Assembly (NCBI RefSeq): GCF_002744715.1
Contig: NZ_KZ319374.1
Coordinates: 124,001-188,000, forward strand
Source of the DNA: Marinobacter profundi
GTDB lineage: Bacteria; Pseudomonadota; Gammaproteobacteria; Pseudomonadales; Oleiphilaceae
Direction: 5' to 3'
DNA length: 64,000 nt
Within the stretch, counting starts at the first letter, position 1. Every line of letters begins with the position of its first letter. The notes beneath the pieces are model-generated. The model was not told the DNA's origin, did not search any database, and was given only the letters and a program-made list of their open reading frames with translations. Shown here piece by piece: positions 24,902-35,068 of this stretch. The position numbers and the translations under genes were made by a program.

Positions 24902-26287
24902 TTACTGTCGGTGTGGCCGGAACGCGATGTTGTAGTTGACGGCATCCCGCCCGGGGTCGCGGATTGTCAGGGCAATGCGGATCGGGGTGTCCGTCGGCAT
25001 GGTGTCCAGTGCGCTGGCATCGCCGGCCAGGTAATCCTCCGGCGGGAACAGGCTCTGGGCCACCACGTCACCGTTCAGGTTGGAGAAGGTCAGGGCTATG
25101 GCGGGAAATGGCTGGGCAAATTCCGCCTGGTTGATGATGACGGCATCCACCACCAGGGCGTTGCGATTGTCCGGTGACGTTCTGACGACCAGTTTACGGC
25201 TCTGGATCCGGTCGGTATCCACCAGGGGCGCCAGTTCGCAGCCGGCCAGTTCGCAGCCCTTCTCGTAGAACGGACGCAACTCGGGAATCGCCGACAGGCG
25301 GTCAAACTGGAACCAGACCACCTGGGACACCAGGCCGCCGATCAGGGCGAGGATAACCAGCATCCAGAGGAATTTCCCAAACCAGCCCCGTGAGCCGCCT
25401 CCATTCACCGAGATGGGCTCGCGGGTCAGATTGTCGTAGGGCTGGTCCCGGCCACTGTCGCGCCGGACACCCGGTCGTCCCGGGCTGGCCGGATCCGCGG
25501 CCAGTCCAAACGATGCCGGAGCGGCTTCCGGTGCCTCCGGATAGAGGCCGGGTTCAGGCATGGGCTCGGGTTCCACCGGTCCGGGTGCGGCAGTGGGCGC
25601 CCGGGAGGCCGGTGGTCTCGGTGGTGGCACCGCAACGTCGGCGGCGGAAGCCGGGGTATCCGGTGCTTTGAAGGCCGGCTCCAGGGCGAGCTCCCAGTCA
25701 TCGGGTTCCGTGCTGGACCGTGGGCTGGCCGGCGCAGCCGGGCTGGTCCGCTCCGGCGTGGCGGCGGCCGGCGACCGGCGGGCGGGCGCAGGCTGCTCGG
25801 GTGCGGGGGAGGGCGGCTCCGCTGTCGCCGGTTCGTCATCGTCCGACAGCATTGCCTCCGCCCAGCTCTCGTCGATTGAGGCGGTGGTGTCCACTTCGTC
25901 GTCGGCGATAAAGCCGGATCCGGCATGCTGGTCGATGGCCAGGAAGCTGTCACTCAGCTCGTCATCGGAAAACGACGACCGGGTGCCTGCGTAACGGCCT
26001 TCGGTGGCATCCTCGTCGGGGTTGTCGGCAAACAGCAGTTCATCGTCGCCCGGGGCGGTGCTGTCAGCCGCGGACCCGGTCGCCGATGGCGGCTGGCTGG
26101 CAGGCGGCTGGTCGGTGTTTGCAGCAGCGGCCGGGGCTTCCGGCCGGCTGCGGTGCTCGAGGGCGTTGAACACTTCCATGCAGTTACCGCAGCGAACCTT
26201 TCCTGCGGCAATGCCAAGCTGCTCCTGGGTTACCCGGAACCGGGTCTGACAATTAGGGCATCGGGTAAGCAGACTACTCTCGGTCAT
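24902..26287 (-). CDS. Zinc-ribbon (MJ0042) and DUF3426 membrane protein
   Basis: A 461-residue single-pass protein of unknown function. Residues 9-45 form a zinc ribbon (CPNCQTRFRV and CGNCMEVFNAL, four cysteines). Residues 50-290 are a low-complexity linker rich in Pro, Ala, Ser, Glu and Asp. A hydrophobic helix (WFGKFLWMLVILALIGGLVS) at about 300-320 is followed by a DUF3426 domain containing CELAGCELAPLVDTDRI and ending in LTIRDPGRDAVNYNIAFR. Topology would place the zinc ribbon inside and DUF3426 in the periplasm. It follows prmA by 62 bp, an order common in Pseudomonas and relatives. Confidence 0.85.
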   Translation of the reverse strand: MTESSLLTRCPNCQTRFRVTQEQLGIAAGKVRCGNCMEVFNALEHRSRPEAPAAAANTDQPPASQPPSATGSAADSTAPGDDELLFADNPDEDATEGRYAGTRSSFSDDELSDSFLAIDQHAGSGFIADDEVDTTASIDESWAEAMLSDDDEPATAEPPSPAPEQPAPARRSPAAATPERTSPAAPASPRSSTEPDDWELALEPAFKAPDTPASAADVAVPPPRPPASRAPTAAPGPVEPEPMPEPGLYPEAPEAAPASFGLAADPASPGRPGVRRDSGRDQPYDNLTREPISVNGGGSRGWFGKFLWMLVILALIGGLVSQVVWFQFDRLSAIPELRPFYEKGCELAGCELAPLVDTDRIQSRKLVVRTSPDNRNALVVDAVIINQAEFAQPFPAIALTFSNLNGDVVAQSLFPPEDYLAGDASALDTMPTDTPIRIALTIRDPGRDAVNYNIAFRPHRQ

Positions 26288-26349
26288 CCTTCAGTCCTGT
26301 AAGGGCTATGGCCACGAGTGAGGCAGTTTAGACCCTTGGCAGACATTCG

Positions 26350-27246
26350 TCACCTGTCGTTGCGGCGACCTGTGAGGCGTATCCACTCTTCCCGCTGTTC
26401 CGGTTCATCCATCACAAACCAGGGCTCATAAGCGGCCATGACGTCCCGTGCCTGGTTGGAGAGGATACCCGATAACACCAGGCGGCCGCCGGGTTTGACC
26501 AGGCTGGCCAGGTGCGGGGCGAGGCTGATCAGTGGCTGGGCCAGGATGTTGGCCAGCATGATGTCCGCCCTGGTGTCGGGTTCGTCTGCCGGTAGATAGA
26601 GGTCGAGCCGGTCATCCGCGACCTGGTTGCGGCGGGCGTTGTCCCGGCTGGCTTCCAGTGCCTGGGGATCGGTGTCCACGCCAATGACGTGTTCGGCACC
26701 GAGCAGCAGCGCGGCCAGGCCGAGAATACCGGAACCACAGCCGTAATCGATCACCTGGCAGCCATTGACGTCCTGGCCGTCAAGCCATTCCAGGCACAGT
26801 GCGGTTGTCGGATGGGTGCCGGTGCCGAAGGCGAGGCCGGGGTCCAGCATCAGGTTGGCGGCCTCAGGGTCCGGGGCATCGTGCCAGCTGGGCACGATCC
26901 ACAGCCGTTGGCCGAACGGCATGGGCTTGAAGTCGTCCATCCAGGCCCGCTCCCAGTCCTTGTCTTCCACCAGGGTCACCTCGATGTCAGCGAGGTCCTG
27001 CTGGGTTTGCTGGTGCCAGGCGCTGCGAATGTCGGCGCACAACTGCTCGATGTCGCGCCCGGACTGGAACAGGCCGGTCACGCTGGTCTGGTGCCAAAGT
27101 GGTGTGGTGCCCGGGTCGGGTTCATACAGCGGCTGGTCAGCGGCGTCCTCCATGGAGACGGCATCAGCGCCGGTCTCCATGAGCAGGTCCTCCAGCTGAT
27201 CCGCAGTATCGGGATCAGCTGGAATCCGGAGTTGTATCCAGGGCAT
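26350..27246 (-). CDS. prmA: Ribosomal protein L11 methyltransferase
   Basis: Trimethylates several amino groups of ribosomal protein L11 using SAM. 298 residues, close to the 293 of E. coli. The N-terminal substrate-recognition domain opens MPWIQLRIPADPDTADQLED, with GLAFGTGTHPTTALCLEWL and the SAM motif VIDYGCGSGILGLAALLLGA in the catalytic domain, and the NPPY-equivalent region LANILAQPLISLAP. It sits 57 bp downstream of accC in the same direction. Confidence 0.96.
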   Translation of the reverse strand: MPWIQLRIPADPDTADQLEDLLMETGADAVSMEDAADQPLYEPDPGTTPLWHQTSVTGLFQSGRDIEQLCADIRSAWHQQTQQDLADIEVTLVEDKDWERAWMDDFKPMPFGQRLWIVPSWHDAPDPEAANLMLDPGLAFGTGTHPTTALCLEWLDGQDVNGCQVIDYGCGSGILGLAALLLGAEHVIGVDTDPQALEASRDNARRNQVADDRLDLYLPADEPDTRADIMLANILAQPLISLAPHLASLVKPGGRLVLSGILSNQARDVMAAYEPWFVMDEPEQREEWIRLTGRRNDR

Positions 27247-27303
27247 AGAGGGGTCCTGTCTGGTCGATTCGATTACCGGTTGAGCCCCTGAGAGTCCAGG
27301 ACA

Positions 27304-28650
27304 CTAGTCCCGCATCAGCTTCTCAAGGTAGTGGATGGTGAAGTCTACCTGTTTAAAGCCGCCATCGCGTACCAGTTTTCTGTGCAGGGGCTGGTTGGTC
27401 TTGATACCTTCAACCACCAGTTCGTCCAGCGCATTTTTCATGCGTCGGCGGGCGATTTCGCGGTCGTCACCCCAGGTGATCAGCTTGGCAACCATCGAGT
27501 CGTAGTAAGGCGGCACGGTGTAGCCACTGTACAGGTGGGAGTCCACCCGGATGCCGTTCCCGCCCGGCGCATGGAAATGCTTCACCTTGCCCGGGCTGGG
27601 CACGAAGGTGTTGGGGTCTTCGGCATTGATCCGGCACTCCAGGGCATGCCCGGTGATCTTGATCTCGTCCTGGGTGTACTGCAGCGGCAGGCCGCTGGCA
27701 ATGCGCAGCTGCTCCCGCACAATATCCACCCCGGTTACCATCTCGGAGACCGGATGCTCCACCTGGACCCGGGTGTTCATCTCGATGAAATAGAACGCAC
27801 CGTCCTGGTAGAGGAATTCGAACGTACCGGCCCCGACGTAACCGATTTCCTTGCAGGCATCAACGCACGCCTGCAGGGTTCTGGCCCGGGCTTCCGGGTC
27901 AATGTTGGGTGCCGGTGCTTCTTCCAGGACCTTCTGGTGGCGCCGTTGCATGGAGCAGTCGCGGTCACCGAGGTGAATGACGTTGCCATGCATGTCTGCC
28001 AGGACCTGGACTTCCACGTGACGTGGGCGCTCGAGGAACTTTTCCAGGTACACGGTCGGGTCACCGAAGGCGTTGCGGGCTTCACTCTGGGTGATCTGCA
28101 CACTCTTCAGCAGGGCCGCTTCGGAGTGCACGACCTGCATGCCGCGGCCACCGCCACCGGAGGCAGCCTTGATGATCACCGGGTAGCCGATCTTGCGGGC
28201 AATCTTGAGTGTGCGCTCATCATCATCGGTCAGCGGGCCATCAGAACCGGGAACCGTGGGGACTCCGGCCTTGATCATTGATTCAATGGCGGAGACCTTG
28301 TTGCCCATCAGGCGAATGGTGTCGGCTTTCGGTCCGATGAAGCGGAAGCCGCTTTTTTCCACCTGTTCGGCAAAATCGGCGTTCTCGGCGAGGAAGCCGT
28401 AGCCCGGGTGGATACCCACGGAGTCGGTGACCTCGGCGGCGCTGATGATGGCCGGAATGTTGAGGTAACTGTCCACCGGGCTGTTCGGGCCGATACAGAC
28501 TGACTCGTCCGCCAGGCGAACGTGCATGAGGTCGCGGTCAACCTGGGAGTGAACGGCTACCGTCTTGATCCCCAGCTCCTTGCAGGCGCGCAGGATCCGG
28601 AGCGCTATCTCCCCCCGGTTAGCAATCAGAACTTTTTCTAACATAGCCAT
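27304..28650 (-). CDS. accC: Acetyl-CoA carboxylase biotin carboxylase subunit
   Basis: ATP-dependent carboxylation of biotin on AccB, the first half-reaction of malonyl-CoA synthesis for fatty acids. 448 residues with the biotin carboxylase start [16 protein letters not shown], the ATP-grasp glycine loop [12 protein letters not shown], and [20 protein letters not shown]. Two in-frame ATGs (28650 and 28644) are possible; the first has better spacing to GGTAAG. It is 18 bp after accB in an aroQ-accB-accC order. Confidence 0.97.
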   Translation of the reverse strand: MAMLEKVLIANRGEIALRILRACKELGIKTVAVHSQVDRDLMHVRLADESVCIGPNSPVDSYLNIPAIISAAEVTDSVGIHPGYGFLAENADFAEQVEKSGFRFIGPKADTIRLMGNKVSAIESMIKAGVPTVPGSDGPLTDDDERTLKIARKIGYPVIIKAASGGGGRGMQVVHSEAALLKSVQITQSEARNAFGDPTVYLEKFLERPRHVEVQVLADMHGNVIHLGDRDCSMQRRHQKVLEEAPAPNIDPEARARTLQACVDACKEIGYVGAGTFEFLYQDGAFYFIEMNTRVQVEHPVSEMVTGVDIVREQLRIASGLPLQYTQDEIKITGHALECRINAEDPNTFVPSPGKVKHFHAPGGNGIRVDSHLYSGYTVPPYYDSMVAKLITWGDDREIARRRMKNALDELVVEGIKTNQPLHRKLVRDGGFKQVDFTIHYLEKLMRD

Positions 28651-28668
28651 GATAAAGACTTACCGGGT

Positions 28669-29127
28669 TCAGGAAATGACGACCAGAGGCTGGTCAAACT
28701 CTACCGGCTGGCCGTTCTCGACCAGAATCTCGGTGACGGTACCGCTCTTGTCGGCTTCGATCTGGTTCATCATCTTCATCGCTTCCACGATGCAGATCAC
28801 GTCACCTACCTGAACCGACTGGCCGACTTCAATGAAGGCTTTGGCCGTGGGTGACGGTGAGCGATAGAAGGTACCAACCATCGGTGACTTCACCTGGTGG
28901 CCGGTGGGCGCCGGTGCAGCCGCTGGCTCGGCAGCAGTCGCGGCCGGAGCCGGTGCCGGGGCAGGCTGGTGATGCGCCGGTGCGGCATAGTGGGCCACCA
29001 TCTGGCCGGGAGCCTGTTCGCGGCGGCGGGAGATGCGGACGGAGTCGTCGCCTTCCTGAATCTCCAGTTCCTCAACGTCAGATTCCTCGAGGAGTTCAAT
29101 CAGCTTCTTGATCTTGCGAATATCCAT
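28669..29127 (-). CDS. accB: Acetyl-CoA carboxylase biotin carboxyl carrier protein
   Basis: Carries the biotin that shuttles CO2 between AccC and the AccA/AccD transferase. 152 residues from ATG 29127. The N-terminal dimerisation part [15 protein letters not shown] is followed by a flexible Ala/Pro-rich linker (about 50-75) and the biotinyl domain with the biotinylated lysine in [13 protein letters not shown]. Length matches E. coli AccB (156). Autoregulation by AccB is known in E. coli; no site was identified here. Confidence 0.96.
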   Translation of the reverse strand: MDIRKIKKLIELLEESDVEELEIQEGDDSVRISRRREQAPGQMVAHYAAPAHHQPAPAPAPAATAAEPAAAPAPTGHQVKSPMVGTFYRSPSPTAKAFIEVGQSVQVGDVICIVEAMKMMNQIEADKSGTVTEILVENGQPVEFDQPLVVIS

Positions 29128-29153
29128 GGTCAATTCAATCCCGTTTTTCTGGT

Positions 29154-29594
29154 CTAGTTGTGAATTCGATGCAGGGCCGCCTGGAGTGCAAGGTCATATC
29201 CCTGGCTGCCCAGCCCGCAGATAACGCCCTGGGCGATATCCGAAAAGTAGGAGTGATGGCGGAACGGCTCCCGGGCATGCACGTTCGAGAGGTGAACCTC
29301 GATGAACGGAATGTCCGATGCCAGGATCGCGTCCCGCAGGGCAACGCTGGTGTGGGTAAACGCCGCCGGGTTGATGATGATGTAGTCCACACCTTCCGAG
29401 CGCGCTTCGTGCAGCCGCTCGATCAGTTCGTACTCCGCATTGGACTGCAGGTGCAGCAGGTGATGGCCTTGATCGGCCGCCGCGCGGTGCAGTCGGTCGT
29501 TAATGTCCGCCAGGGTTTCGTGACCGTAAACCTCCGGCTCGCGAGTGCCGAGCATGTTCAGGTTGGGGCCATGAAGAACCAGTATGGTCGCCAT
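29154..29594 (-). CDS. aroQ: Type II 3-dehydroquinate dehydratase
   Basis: Dehydrates 3-dehydroquinate in the shikimate pathway. 146 residues of the small dodecameric type II class. Motifs: [20 protein letters not shown] with the active-site arginine and tyrosine of the lid, [17 protein letters not shown], and [19 protein letters not shown]. It begins the aroQ-accB-accC run, 26 bp ahead of accB. Confidence 0.97.
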   Translation of the reverse strand: MATILVLHGPNLNMLGTREPEVYGHETLADINDRLHRAAADQGHHLLHLQSNAEYELIERLHEARSEGVDYIIINPAAFTHTSVALRDAILASDIPFIEVHLSNVHAREPFRHHSYFSDIAQGVICGLGSQGYDLALQAALHRIHN

Positions 29595-29957
29595 GATCAG
29601 TCTAGCCTTGTTTTATCCGGTTCGCCGAAGTTTGCGTCATTTTGCCTCAATGGTGCGTTCTTACAGCTCGCAGATCAACACATTTTGACATTTGCCATTG
29701 CCGGCGTGGTGGCCGGTAAAGCGTTGTGGCCTGGTCATTACTGGTTTTCCGGCCGCGGCAGGTACCGGGGCCGGAAGGACAATGAGGGCCATTGTCAGCC
29801 GGCATCGGGCGTGCGTCCATAAGACGTTGGTTTCATGCCGGCTTTGTCTGCTGGCCCGGGGCGCCGGGAAGTGGCGTTGCCGGGGTGCGGGCCGCCGGGC
29901 GGGAAGGATTCGACGGCCCGGGGGCGCGGTGCGCCGGTTCAGGCCACCGCTGGATGG
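29595..29957. other. Intergenic region upstream of aroQ-accBC
   Basis: This 363-bp stretch contains no frame with a convincing start, ribosome site or codon pattern. It must hold the aroQ-accBC promoter, but no clear -35/-10 pair was found. The half next to aroQ is comparatively AT-rich; the half next to the diguanylate cyclase is very GC-rich and includes no T-run terminator that I can see. Confidence 0.5.
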
Positions 29958-31571
29958 TCAACCGGTGGCCAGTACCACACAGTTGCGGCCCCGTGCCTTG
30001 GCGTCGTACAGGGCGCGGTCCGCGCGCTCGCGCAGCTGCTGGGCACTCTCATCATGCCAGCCTGCGATACCGCAGCTGAAGGTGACCCTGAATTCCTGGT
30101 CTCCGGCACGTTGCTGCAATTCGGCAAAGCGCTCGCGAATCTCGTTCAGTACATTGCGGGCATCGGTTTCACGGGTATCCGGCAGGATGATGACGAACTC
30201 TTCGCCACCGTAACGGCCGACGTGGTCGGTCTTGCGGAGCCGTTGCTTGAGGAAAATCGACAGGGAGCGAAGAATCCGGTCGCCGATGGGGTGGCCGTAG
30301 TTGTCGTTCACCCTCTTGAAGTAGTCGATATCGATCATCGCAAAGCTCAGCGGCTGCTGCTTCTGGCGGGCACGGACGATTTCCTGGTCGAGCAGGTCCA
30401 GGGTGTGGGTATGGTTGTACAGGCCGGTCAGGCTGTCCCGAATCATCAATGCCAGCAGCGAGCGGGCGCGGCGGCCACGGTTGTGGATTGTGGCAACCAG
30501 GTGCTTCGGGTCAATGGGTTTGGTCAGGAAGTCGTCGCCACCGAGACTCATGGCATGGAGTTGCTTGCTGACGTCCTCCTCGGCGGACAGGTAGATGATC
30601 GGCACGCTGTGAAAGCGATCCTGCTGGCGGATCACCCGGGCGATTTCCATGCCGGTACAGCCCGGCATGTACATGTCGAGGATGATGATCTCCGGGGAGA
30701 ATTCCTCCAGGGCATTAATGATCTGCATCGGATCCGTGATGATGTGGGCCGTCATGCCAGCTTTCTTCAGCACGGTTTCCATGAACTTGGCCTGGGCGCG
30801 GGAGTCGTCCAGCACCAGCACCCGGTAGGGCTCGACGGTATTGCCGTGGGTGTAGGTTTCGATTTTTTCGATCAGCTGGCCGGGGTCCACCGCCGGGTAG
30901 AAAAATTCCTCGCCGCCGCAGCGGGAGGCCCTCAGCCGGGTTTCGATGGAGCCGTCGTCATGGCTCATGAAGATGATCGGAATCGGGGTGTCGTGGCGCT
31001 CCTGCAGATGCTCGACAGTCGTTATGCCTGCGTTTGGCCGGTTGCTGAAGTTGACGTCCATCAGGATGGTTTCCGGCTTGTGCAGCGCGCAGGCGTCGAT
31101 GAGCGCCTGGGGCTCGCTGAAGGCGGCGGCGCGAAAACCGAAGAACTCCAGTTGGCGGATCAGCCGCGAGGCCATTTCGTCGCTGGCCAGGGCAATGTAG
31201 ACCGGGGTCCGGCGATAGATGTGGGGGCTGTCGTCACTGGCGTTGTCGGTGCGTCGCAGCGTGCTCTGGGAGAGCTGGTCGATGGCGGCCGCAAAACGGT
31301 GGTGAAGCTCGGTGTGCAGCGGGCTGTCCGCTTGCCACTCGGCGATCAGGGCAAGTAACTGCTGGCCGGCGGTGGTGTACTTGTCCATTTCGAAACGCTG
31401 GGCATATCGCACCAGTTTATCGACCGAGCCGGCGAAGTCGTTGCGGAAAGCCGCCGAGGTTTCGGGTTTCTCGTTGATCTTTTGCCAGGTGTCCAGAACG
31501 ACTCTGGCCTGGGTAGTGACGCGTCGGGCAAAATGCTGCCTGAGTTTTTCCTTCTGGGACTCGTCGTTCAT
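29958..31571 (-). CDS. Response regulator diguanylate cyclase (REC-REC-GGDEF)
   Basis: A 537-residue cytosolic c-di-GMP synthase. The N-terminal 125 residues are helical and histidine-phosphotransfer-like in character. The first receiver-like domain (about 140-260) keeps an Asp (TILMDVNFSN) but lacks the acidic pair and the conserved Lys (EEFFYPAVDP). The second (about 270-385) is intact, with VLVLDDSRAQ, IIILDMYMPGCTG and FLTKPIDP. The GGDEF domain reads RYGGEEFVIILP, an active-type signature, with DSLTGLYNHTH at its start. MNDESQKEK at 31571 has GGAA upstream. It is divergent from the LapD-like gene, suggesting synthase-receptor pairing. Confidence 0.9.
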   Translation of the reverse strand: MNDESQKEKLRQHFARRVTTQARVVLDTWQKINEKPETSAAFRNDFAGSVDKLVRYAQRFEMDKYTTAGQQLLALIAEWQADSPLHTELHHRFAAAIDQLSQSTLRRTDNASDDSPHIYRRTPVYIALASDEMASRLIRQLEFFGFRAAAFSEPQALIDACALHKPETILMDVNFSNRPNAGITTVEHLQERHDTPIPIIFMSHDDGSIETRLRASRCGGEEFFYPAVDPGQLIEKIETYTHGNTVEPYRVLVLDDSRAQAKFMETVLKKAGMTAHIITDPMQIINALEEFSPEIIILDMYMPGCTGMEIARVIRQQDRFHSVPIIYLSAEEDVSKQLHAMSLGGDDFLTKPIDPKHLVATIHNRGRRARSLLALMIRDSLTGLYNHTHTLDLLDQEIVRARQKQQPLSFAMIDIDYFKRVNDNYGHPIGDRILRSLSIFLKQRLRKTDHVGRYGGEEFVIILPDTRETDARNVLNEIRERFAELQQRAGDQEFRVTFSCGIAGWHDESAQQLRERADRALYDAKARGRNCVVLATG

Positions 31572-31838
31572 GCGGTTCCGGCCTGTTTTCAGTCTTTTTT
31601 CTACCCGTCGTCCATGCCTGGCGGACAATTCCAACACTAGTCGTTTTGCAGAGTCTATAGTGTTTAATGTTGTCGGCGAAGGTGACGCCTTGTAAATGTT
31701 TGTCAACTCTGCGCGCCACCTCACATTCAGACCGGGAAGGTATTCCCGTTAACTGCGATACAGGCCGATACCGGCCGGAGTGGAATCCGTATGGCATGGA
31801 GCCAGCCGCCAGTGGCGAACAAGCAGCAGCGAGGTGTC

Positions 31839-33788
31839 ATGTCCTTGCGGGGGGTGTTGCTGCTGTTTACCGGCATTCTGGTGCTGGCGTTGCTGGTCGC
31901 CAGTCTGTCGGTGAGCTTCTACCGTTTTCGTGACTACGTGGCCAGTCAGCTGGAGGGTCACGCCCAGGATGGCGCCACCGCGGTGGGTCTGTCCCTGTCC
32001 AATGCCATTGATGGCCGGGACCCGGTTGCGGCGTCGTCGTTGATCGACGCAGTATTCGACAGTGGCCGTTACCTCTCTGTGGTGTATTACAACAACGCCG
32101 GTGGCCAGGTTGCCGGACGCCTCCAGGCACTGCACAGCATCGGAGTACCGCGCTGGTTCATTGCGCTTGCGGACCTGCCCCGGGGCACCGGCGAGGCGGA
32201 GGTGGTGCGAGGCTGGAGCCGGCTTGGCCGGGTGGTGGTGGTGAGCCATCCGGGGCGGGCCTACCGGGACCTGTGGCGGGCATCGGTGACGCTGTTGGCG
32301 GGTACGGCGCTGATTGGCGGGCTGGCGCTGTTGATCCTGCTGGGCCTGGTAACCCGGACGCTGCGGCCGTTGCGGGAGATGGAGGCCCAGGCCGAGGCGA
32401 TCGGCCGGCGTGACTTCCGCCGGCGCATCCGTGCCGTTGGCACCCGCGACCTGAACCGGGTGAGCGGAGCGATGAACCAGATGGCGGATGACCTTGGCCA
32501 GTTGTTTGAAGGCCAGGTAAAACTGATTCACCACCTGCGGCGGCTCAATAATGAGGACAGTGTTACCGGGCTGGCCAGCCATCGGGCGTTCGACCAGCGG
32601 ATGCGGGTTGAGGTGGAGACCGAGGAGCGTGCGGCGCCGGGAACGCTGGTGCTGATCCAGCTTGCAGGGTTTGCCGCATTTAACCAGAGCTTTGGCCGGG
32701 ACGCGGCGGACCGGTTGCTGAAACAGCTGGCCGGCAGGTTGCAGGCGTTTGTCGATGGCCATGCCGGCAGCTTTGCCGGTCGCCGTCTGGGCGCGGAATT
32801 TGTCGTATTCATGCCCGGTGTCGTGTTGCCCGACGCGCTGGTCTGGGTCCGCCGGTTGGTGGAGGAGCTCGACGGTATCTACAGTGATGCCGCGGTATCT
32901 CTAGACGTGGCGGTCCATGCCGGGGTGGCCGGGACTGCCGAGGGCATGGATGCCCGGGGATTGCTGGCCGCGGCCGATGAGGCCTTGCGCCAGGCCCAGG
33001 CCGGCGGCGGTTCCGGTTGTCATGGTGCCGATCCGGCCCAGGCCGGCCACTTCGGTATCGAAACCTGGCGCGGTCTGATCAGTGGGGCACTGGACCGTCA
33101 CGAAGTGTTCCTCTGGCAACAGCCGATGATCGCGGCGGCCGATGGTCGCGAGCTGTACCGGCAGGTATTCTCGCGAATCCGTAATGACGGCGGCTGGATC
33201 AAGGCGGGCATCTTCGTCCCGATGGCCGAACGCTTCGGGATGATCGCCGGGGTGGATCAGCAGGCGGCTCGCAAGGCCCTGGCGTGGCTGGCCAGGGAGC
33301 CCGACCTCAGCCTGGCACTGTCGCTTGGCTCGGGCTCGGTGGCCAGCAGCGAGTTCCGGCAGCAGTTTCTTGCTGACCTTGACGCGGCGGGTCATTGTCG
33401 CCACCGCCTGTGGACCGGTATTTCCGAGCAGACCATCAACCACCATCGTACCGAGGTGGGGCTGCTGGTACGGGCCCTGGAGCGGCTGGGTGTGCCGGTA
33501 ATCATCGACCGGTTCGGGGTTGGCGGCGTGCCGTTCAGTTACCTGAGGAATCTGCCGGTCCGCGGGCTACGTATCGACCACAGCTTCATCCATAACATCG
33601 ACAGCCATGAGGATAACCGGTTTTACCTCGGTCAGGTGGTGGGAATTGCCCACAGTCGCGGTGTGCAGGTGTTTGTCACTGGTGTGGAAACCGCGGATGA
33701 GTGGCAGGTGCTGCGTGAGCTGGGAGTCGATGGCGCCATGGGCTACCACCTTGGCCGGCCGTCGGAGGCCGAGACTGGCGCGCCCTGA
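31839..33788 (+). CDS. LapD-like c-di-GMP receptor (HAMP, degenerate GGDEF and EAL)
   Basis: A 649-residue inner-membrane receptor. The N-terminus matches Pseudomonas LapD: transmembrane helix MSLRGVLLLFTGILVLALLV, periplasmic domain opening GHAQDGATAVGLSLS and FDSGRYLSVVYY, a second helix (about 150-175), then HAMP. The GGDEF site has become RRLGAEFVVFM and the EAL site LYRQVFSRI, so both catalytic domains look inactive, as in LapD, where c-di-GMP binding to the EAL-like domain sequesters the periplasmic protease LapG and protects a surface adhesin. No lapG or adhesin gene is in this window. ATG 31839 has GAGG 5 nt upstream. Confidence 0.85.
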   Translation: MSLRGVLLLFTGILVLALLVASLSVSFYRFRDYVASQLEGHAQDGATAVGLSLSNAIDGRDPVAASSLIDAVFDSGRYLSVVYYNNAGGQVAGRLQALHSIGVPRWFIALADLPRGTGEAEVVRGWSRLGRVVVVSHPGRAYRDLWRASVTLLAGTALIGGLALLILLGLVTRTLRPLREMEAQAEAIGRRDFRRRIRAVGTRDLNRVSGAMNQMADDLGQLFEGQVKLIHHLRRLNNEDSVTGLASHRAFDQRMRVEVETEERAAPGTLVLIQLAGFAAFNQSFGRDAADRLLKQLAGRLQAFVDGHAGSFAGRRLGAEFVVFMPGVVLPDALVWVRRLVEELDGIYSDAAVSLDVAVHAGVAGTAEGMDARGLLAAADEALRQAQAGGGSGCHGADPAQAGHFGIETWRGLISGALDRHEVFLWQQPMIAAADGRELYRQVFSRIRNDGGWIKAGIFVPMAERFGMIAGVDQQAARKALAWLAREPDLSLALSLGSGSVASSEFRQQFLADLDAAGHCRHRLWTGISEQTINHHRTEVGLLVRALERLGVPVIIDRFGVGGVPFSYLRNLPVRGLRIDHSFIHNIDSHEDNRFYLGQVVGIAHSRGVQVFVTGVETADEWQVLRELGVDGAMGYHLGRPSEAETGAP

Positions 33789-33880
33789 TGCTGCCAGCAC
33801 GACCAGAGGGGCATTGAACTGGCGGAGGGATTCCGTCATCGTTGCCAGATTGTAATCACAGACGACGGGAACAGGATTCT

Positions 33881-34930
33881 ATGGTGAATCGAGTCAAGCA
33901 GTATTTCAGGGATCGCCGGGATGATATCAGGGATTATTCCGGCGGCAGCGTCGTTGGCAAGTTCATTCTCGCGCTGGTTGTGGTGTATCTGCTGATCGCG
34001 ATGGTGGTTGGCATCTTCTGGAGCAGCGAGCCGGAGACCTTCCCGGTGCGCGAGCATACCCGGACGGTTGCCAGCGACATGGGGCGGGAGCCGGTTACCG
34101 GATTCGCGACCACCCTGACGATGATCCGGATTGCCGAAACCCTGCTCGACAAGCCCGGCGGCTACCTGTCCAACGACATGTTCCCGCCCGGTCTCTGGCT
34201 CGACAACATGCCGAGCTGGGAATACGGCGTGCTGGTGCAGTTGCGGGACCTGTCGCGGGCAATGCGCAAGGACATCAGCCGTTCCCAGAGCCAGTCCTCG
34301 GAAGACCCGGACCTGACCGTGGCCGAGCCTCAGTTTCACTTTGACAGCGAAAGCTGGGCTATCCCGTCCACCGAGGCGGAATACCGCCGTGGCGTTCAGG
34401 CCCTGTATCGTTATCTCGACCGATTGTCGCGGCCAGGGCAGCCGGATGCGCAGTTTTTCGCCCGTGCGGACAACCTGAGTAACTGGCTGGCAGACCTGGA
34501 GACCCGGCTGGGCAGCCTGTCGCGGGTGCTCGGGGAAAGCGTCGGCAAAACCTCGGTGTCCGATGCGGTGTCCGCGCTTGATAATACGGATCCTCTGGCG
34601 CAAGACGGCGAGGCCGGTGAGATCAAGACACCCTGGACCAGGATTGACGATGCCTTCTATGAAGCGCGGGGCACGGCCTGGGCACTGTTGCACATCTTCC
34701 GCGCCATTGAAGTGGATTTCCGCAAAGTGCTGGCGGACAAGAACGCCCTCGCCAGTGTCAAACAGATCATCATCGAGCTCGAAGGGAGCCAGGGTGAAAT
34801 GTGGAGCCCGGTCATTCTCAATGGCAGTGGCTTCGGTGTTCTCGCCAACCATTCCCTGACAATGGCGGCCTACCTGTCCCGCGCCAGTGCAGCGATCAGC
34901 GACATGCGTGACCTGCTGTCCCGCGGCTGA
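33881..34930 (+). CDS. DUF2333 family membrane protein
   Basis: A 349-residue protein of unknown function conserved in marine and pseudomonad gammaproteobacteria. One hydrophobic N-terminal helix (FILALVVVYLLIAMVVGIFW, about 26-45) is followed by a soluble, largely helical periplasmic part with signatures LDNMPSWEYGVLVQLRDL and FYEARGTAWALLHIFRAI. ATG 33881 has ACAGGA upstream. It lies 92 bp after the LapD-like gene in the same direction, so a functional link to the cell envelope or adhesion is possible but not shown. Confidence 0.85.
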   Translation: MVNRVKQYFRDRRDDIRDYSGGSVVGKFILALVVVYLLIAMVVGIFWSSEPETFPVREHTRTVASDMGREPVTGFATTLTMIRIAETLLDKPGGYLSNDMFPPGLWLDNMPSWEYGVLVQLRDLSRAMRKDISRSQSQSSEDPDLTVAEPQFHFDSESWAIPSTEAEYRRGVQALYRYLDRLSRPGQPDAQFFARADNLSNWLADLETRLGSLSRVLGESVGKTSVSDAVSALDNTDPLAQDGEAGEIKTPWTRIDDAFYEARGTAWALLHIFRAIEVDFRKVLADKNALASVKQIIIELEGSQGEMWSPVILNGSGFGVLANHSLTMAAYLSRASAAISDMRDLLSRG

Positions 34931-35011
34931 CCGGGAGCGCCTTGGCAGACAACGCGGGTTGGAAGTACTTGGGTTGTAAGTAACGGGTCAGGAAGCAACT
35001 GAGCTGGATAC

Positions 35012-35041
35012 AAAAAAGCCGGGCACTCAGCCCGGCTTTTC
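35012..35041. terminator. Bidirectional intrinsic terminator
   Basis: A6, then GCCGGG-CACTCAG-CCCGGC, then TTTT. The symmetric A/T flanks allow use by both the DUF2333 gene on the plus strand and ppa on the minus strand, which converge here. Confidence 0.88.
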
Positions 35042-35068
35042 TGCATTCATTCGCTAACGTGCGGCTGA

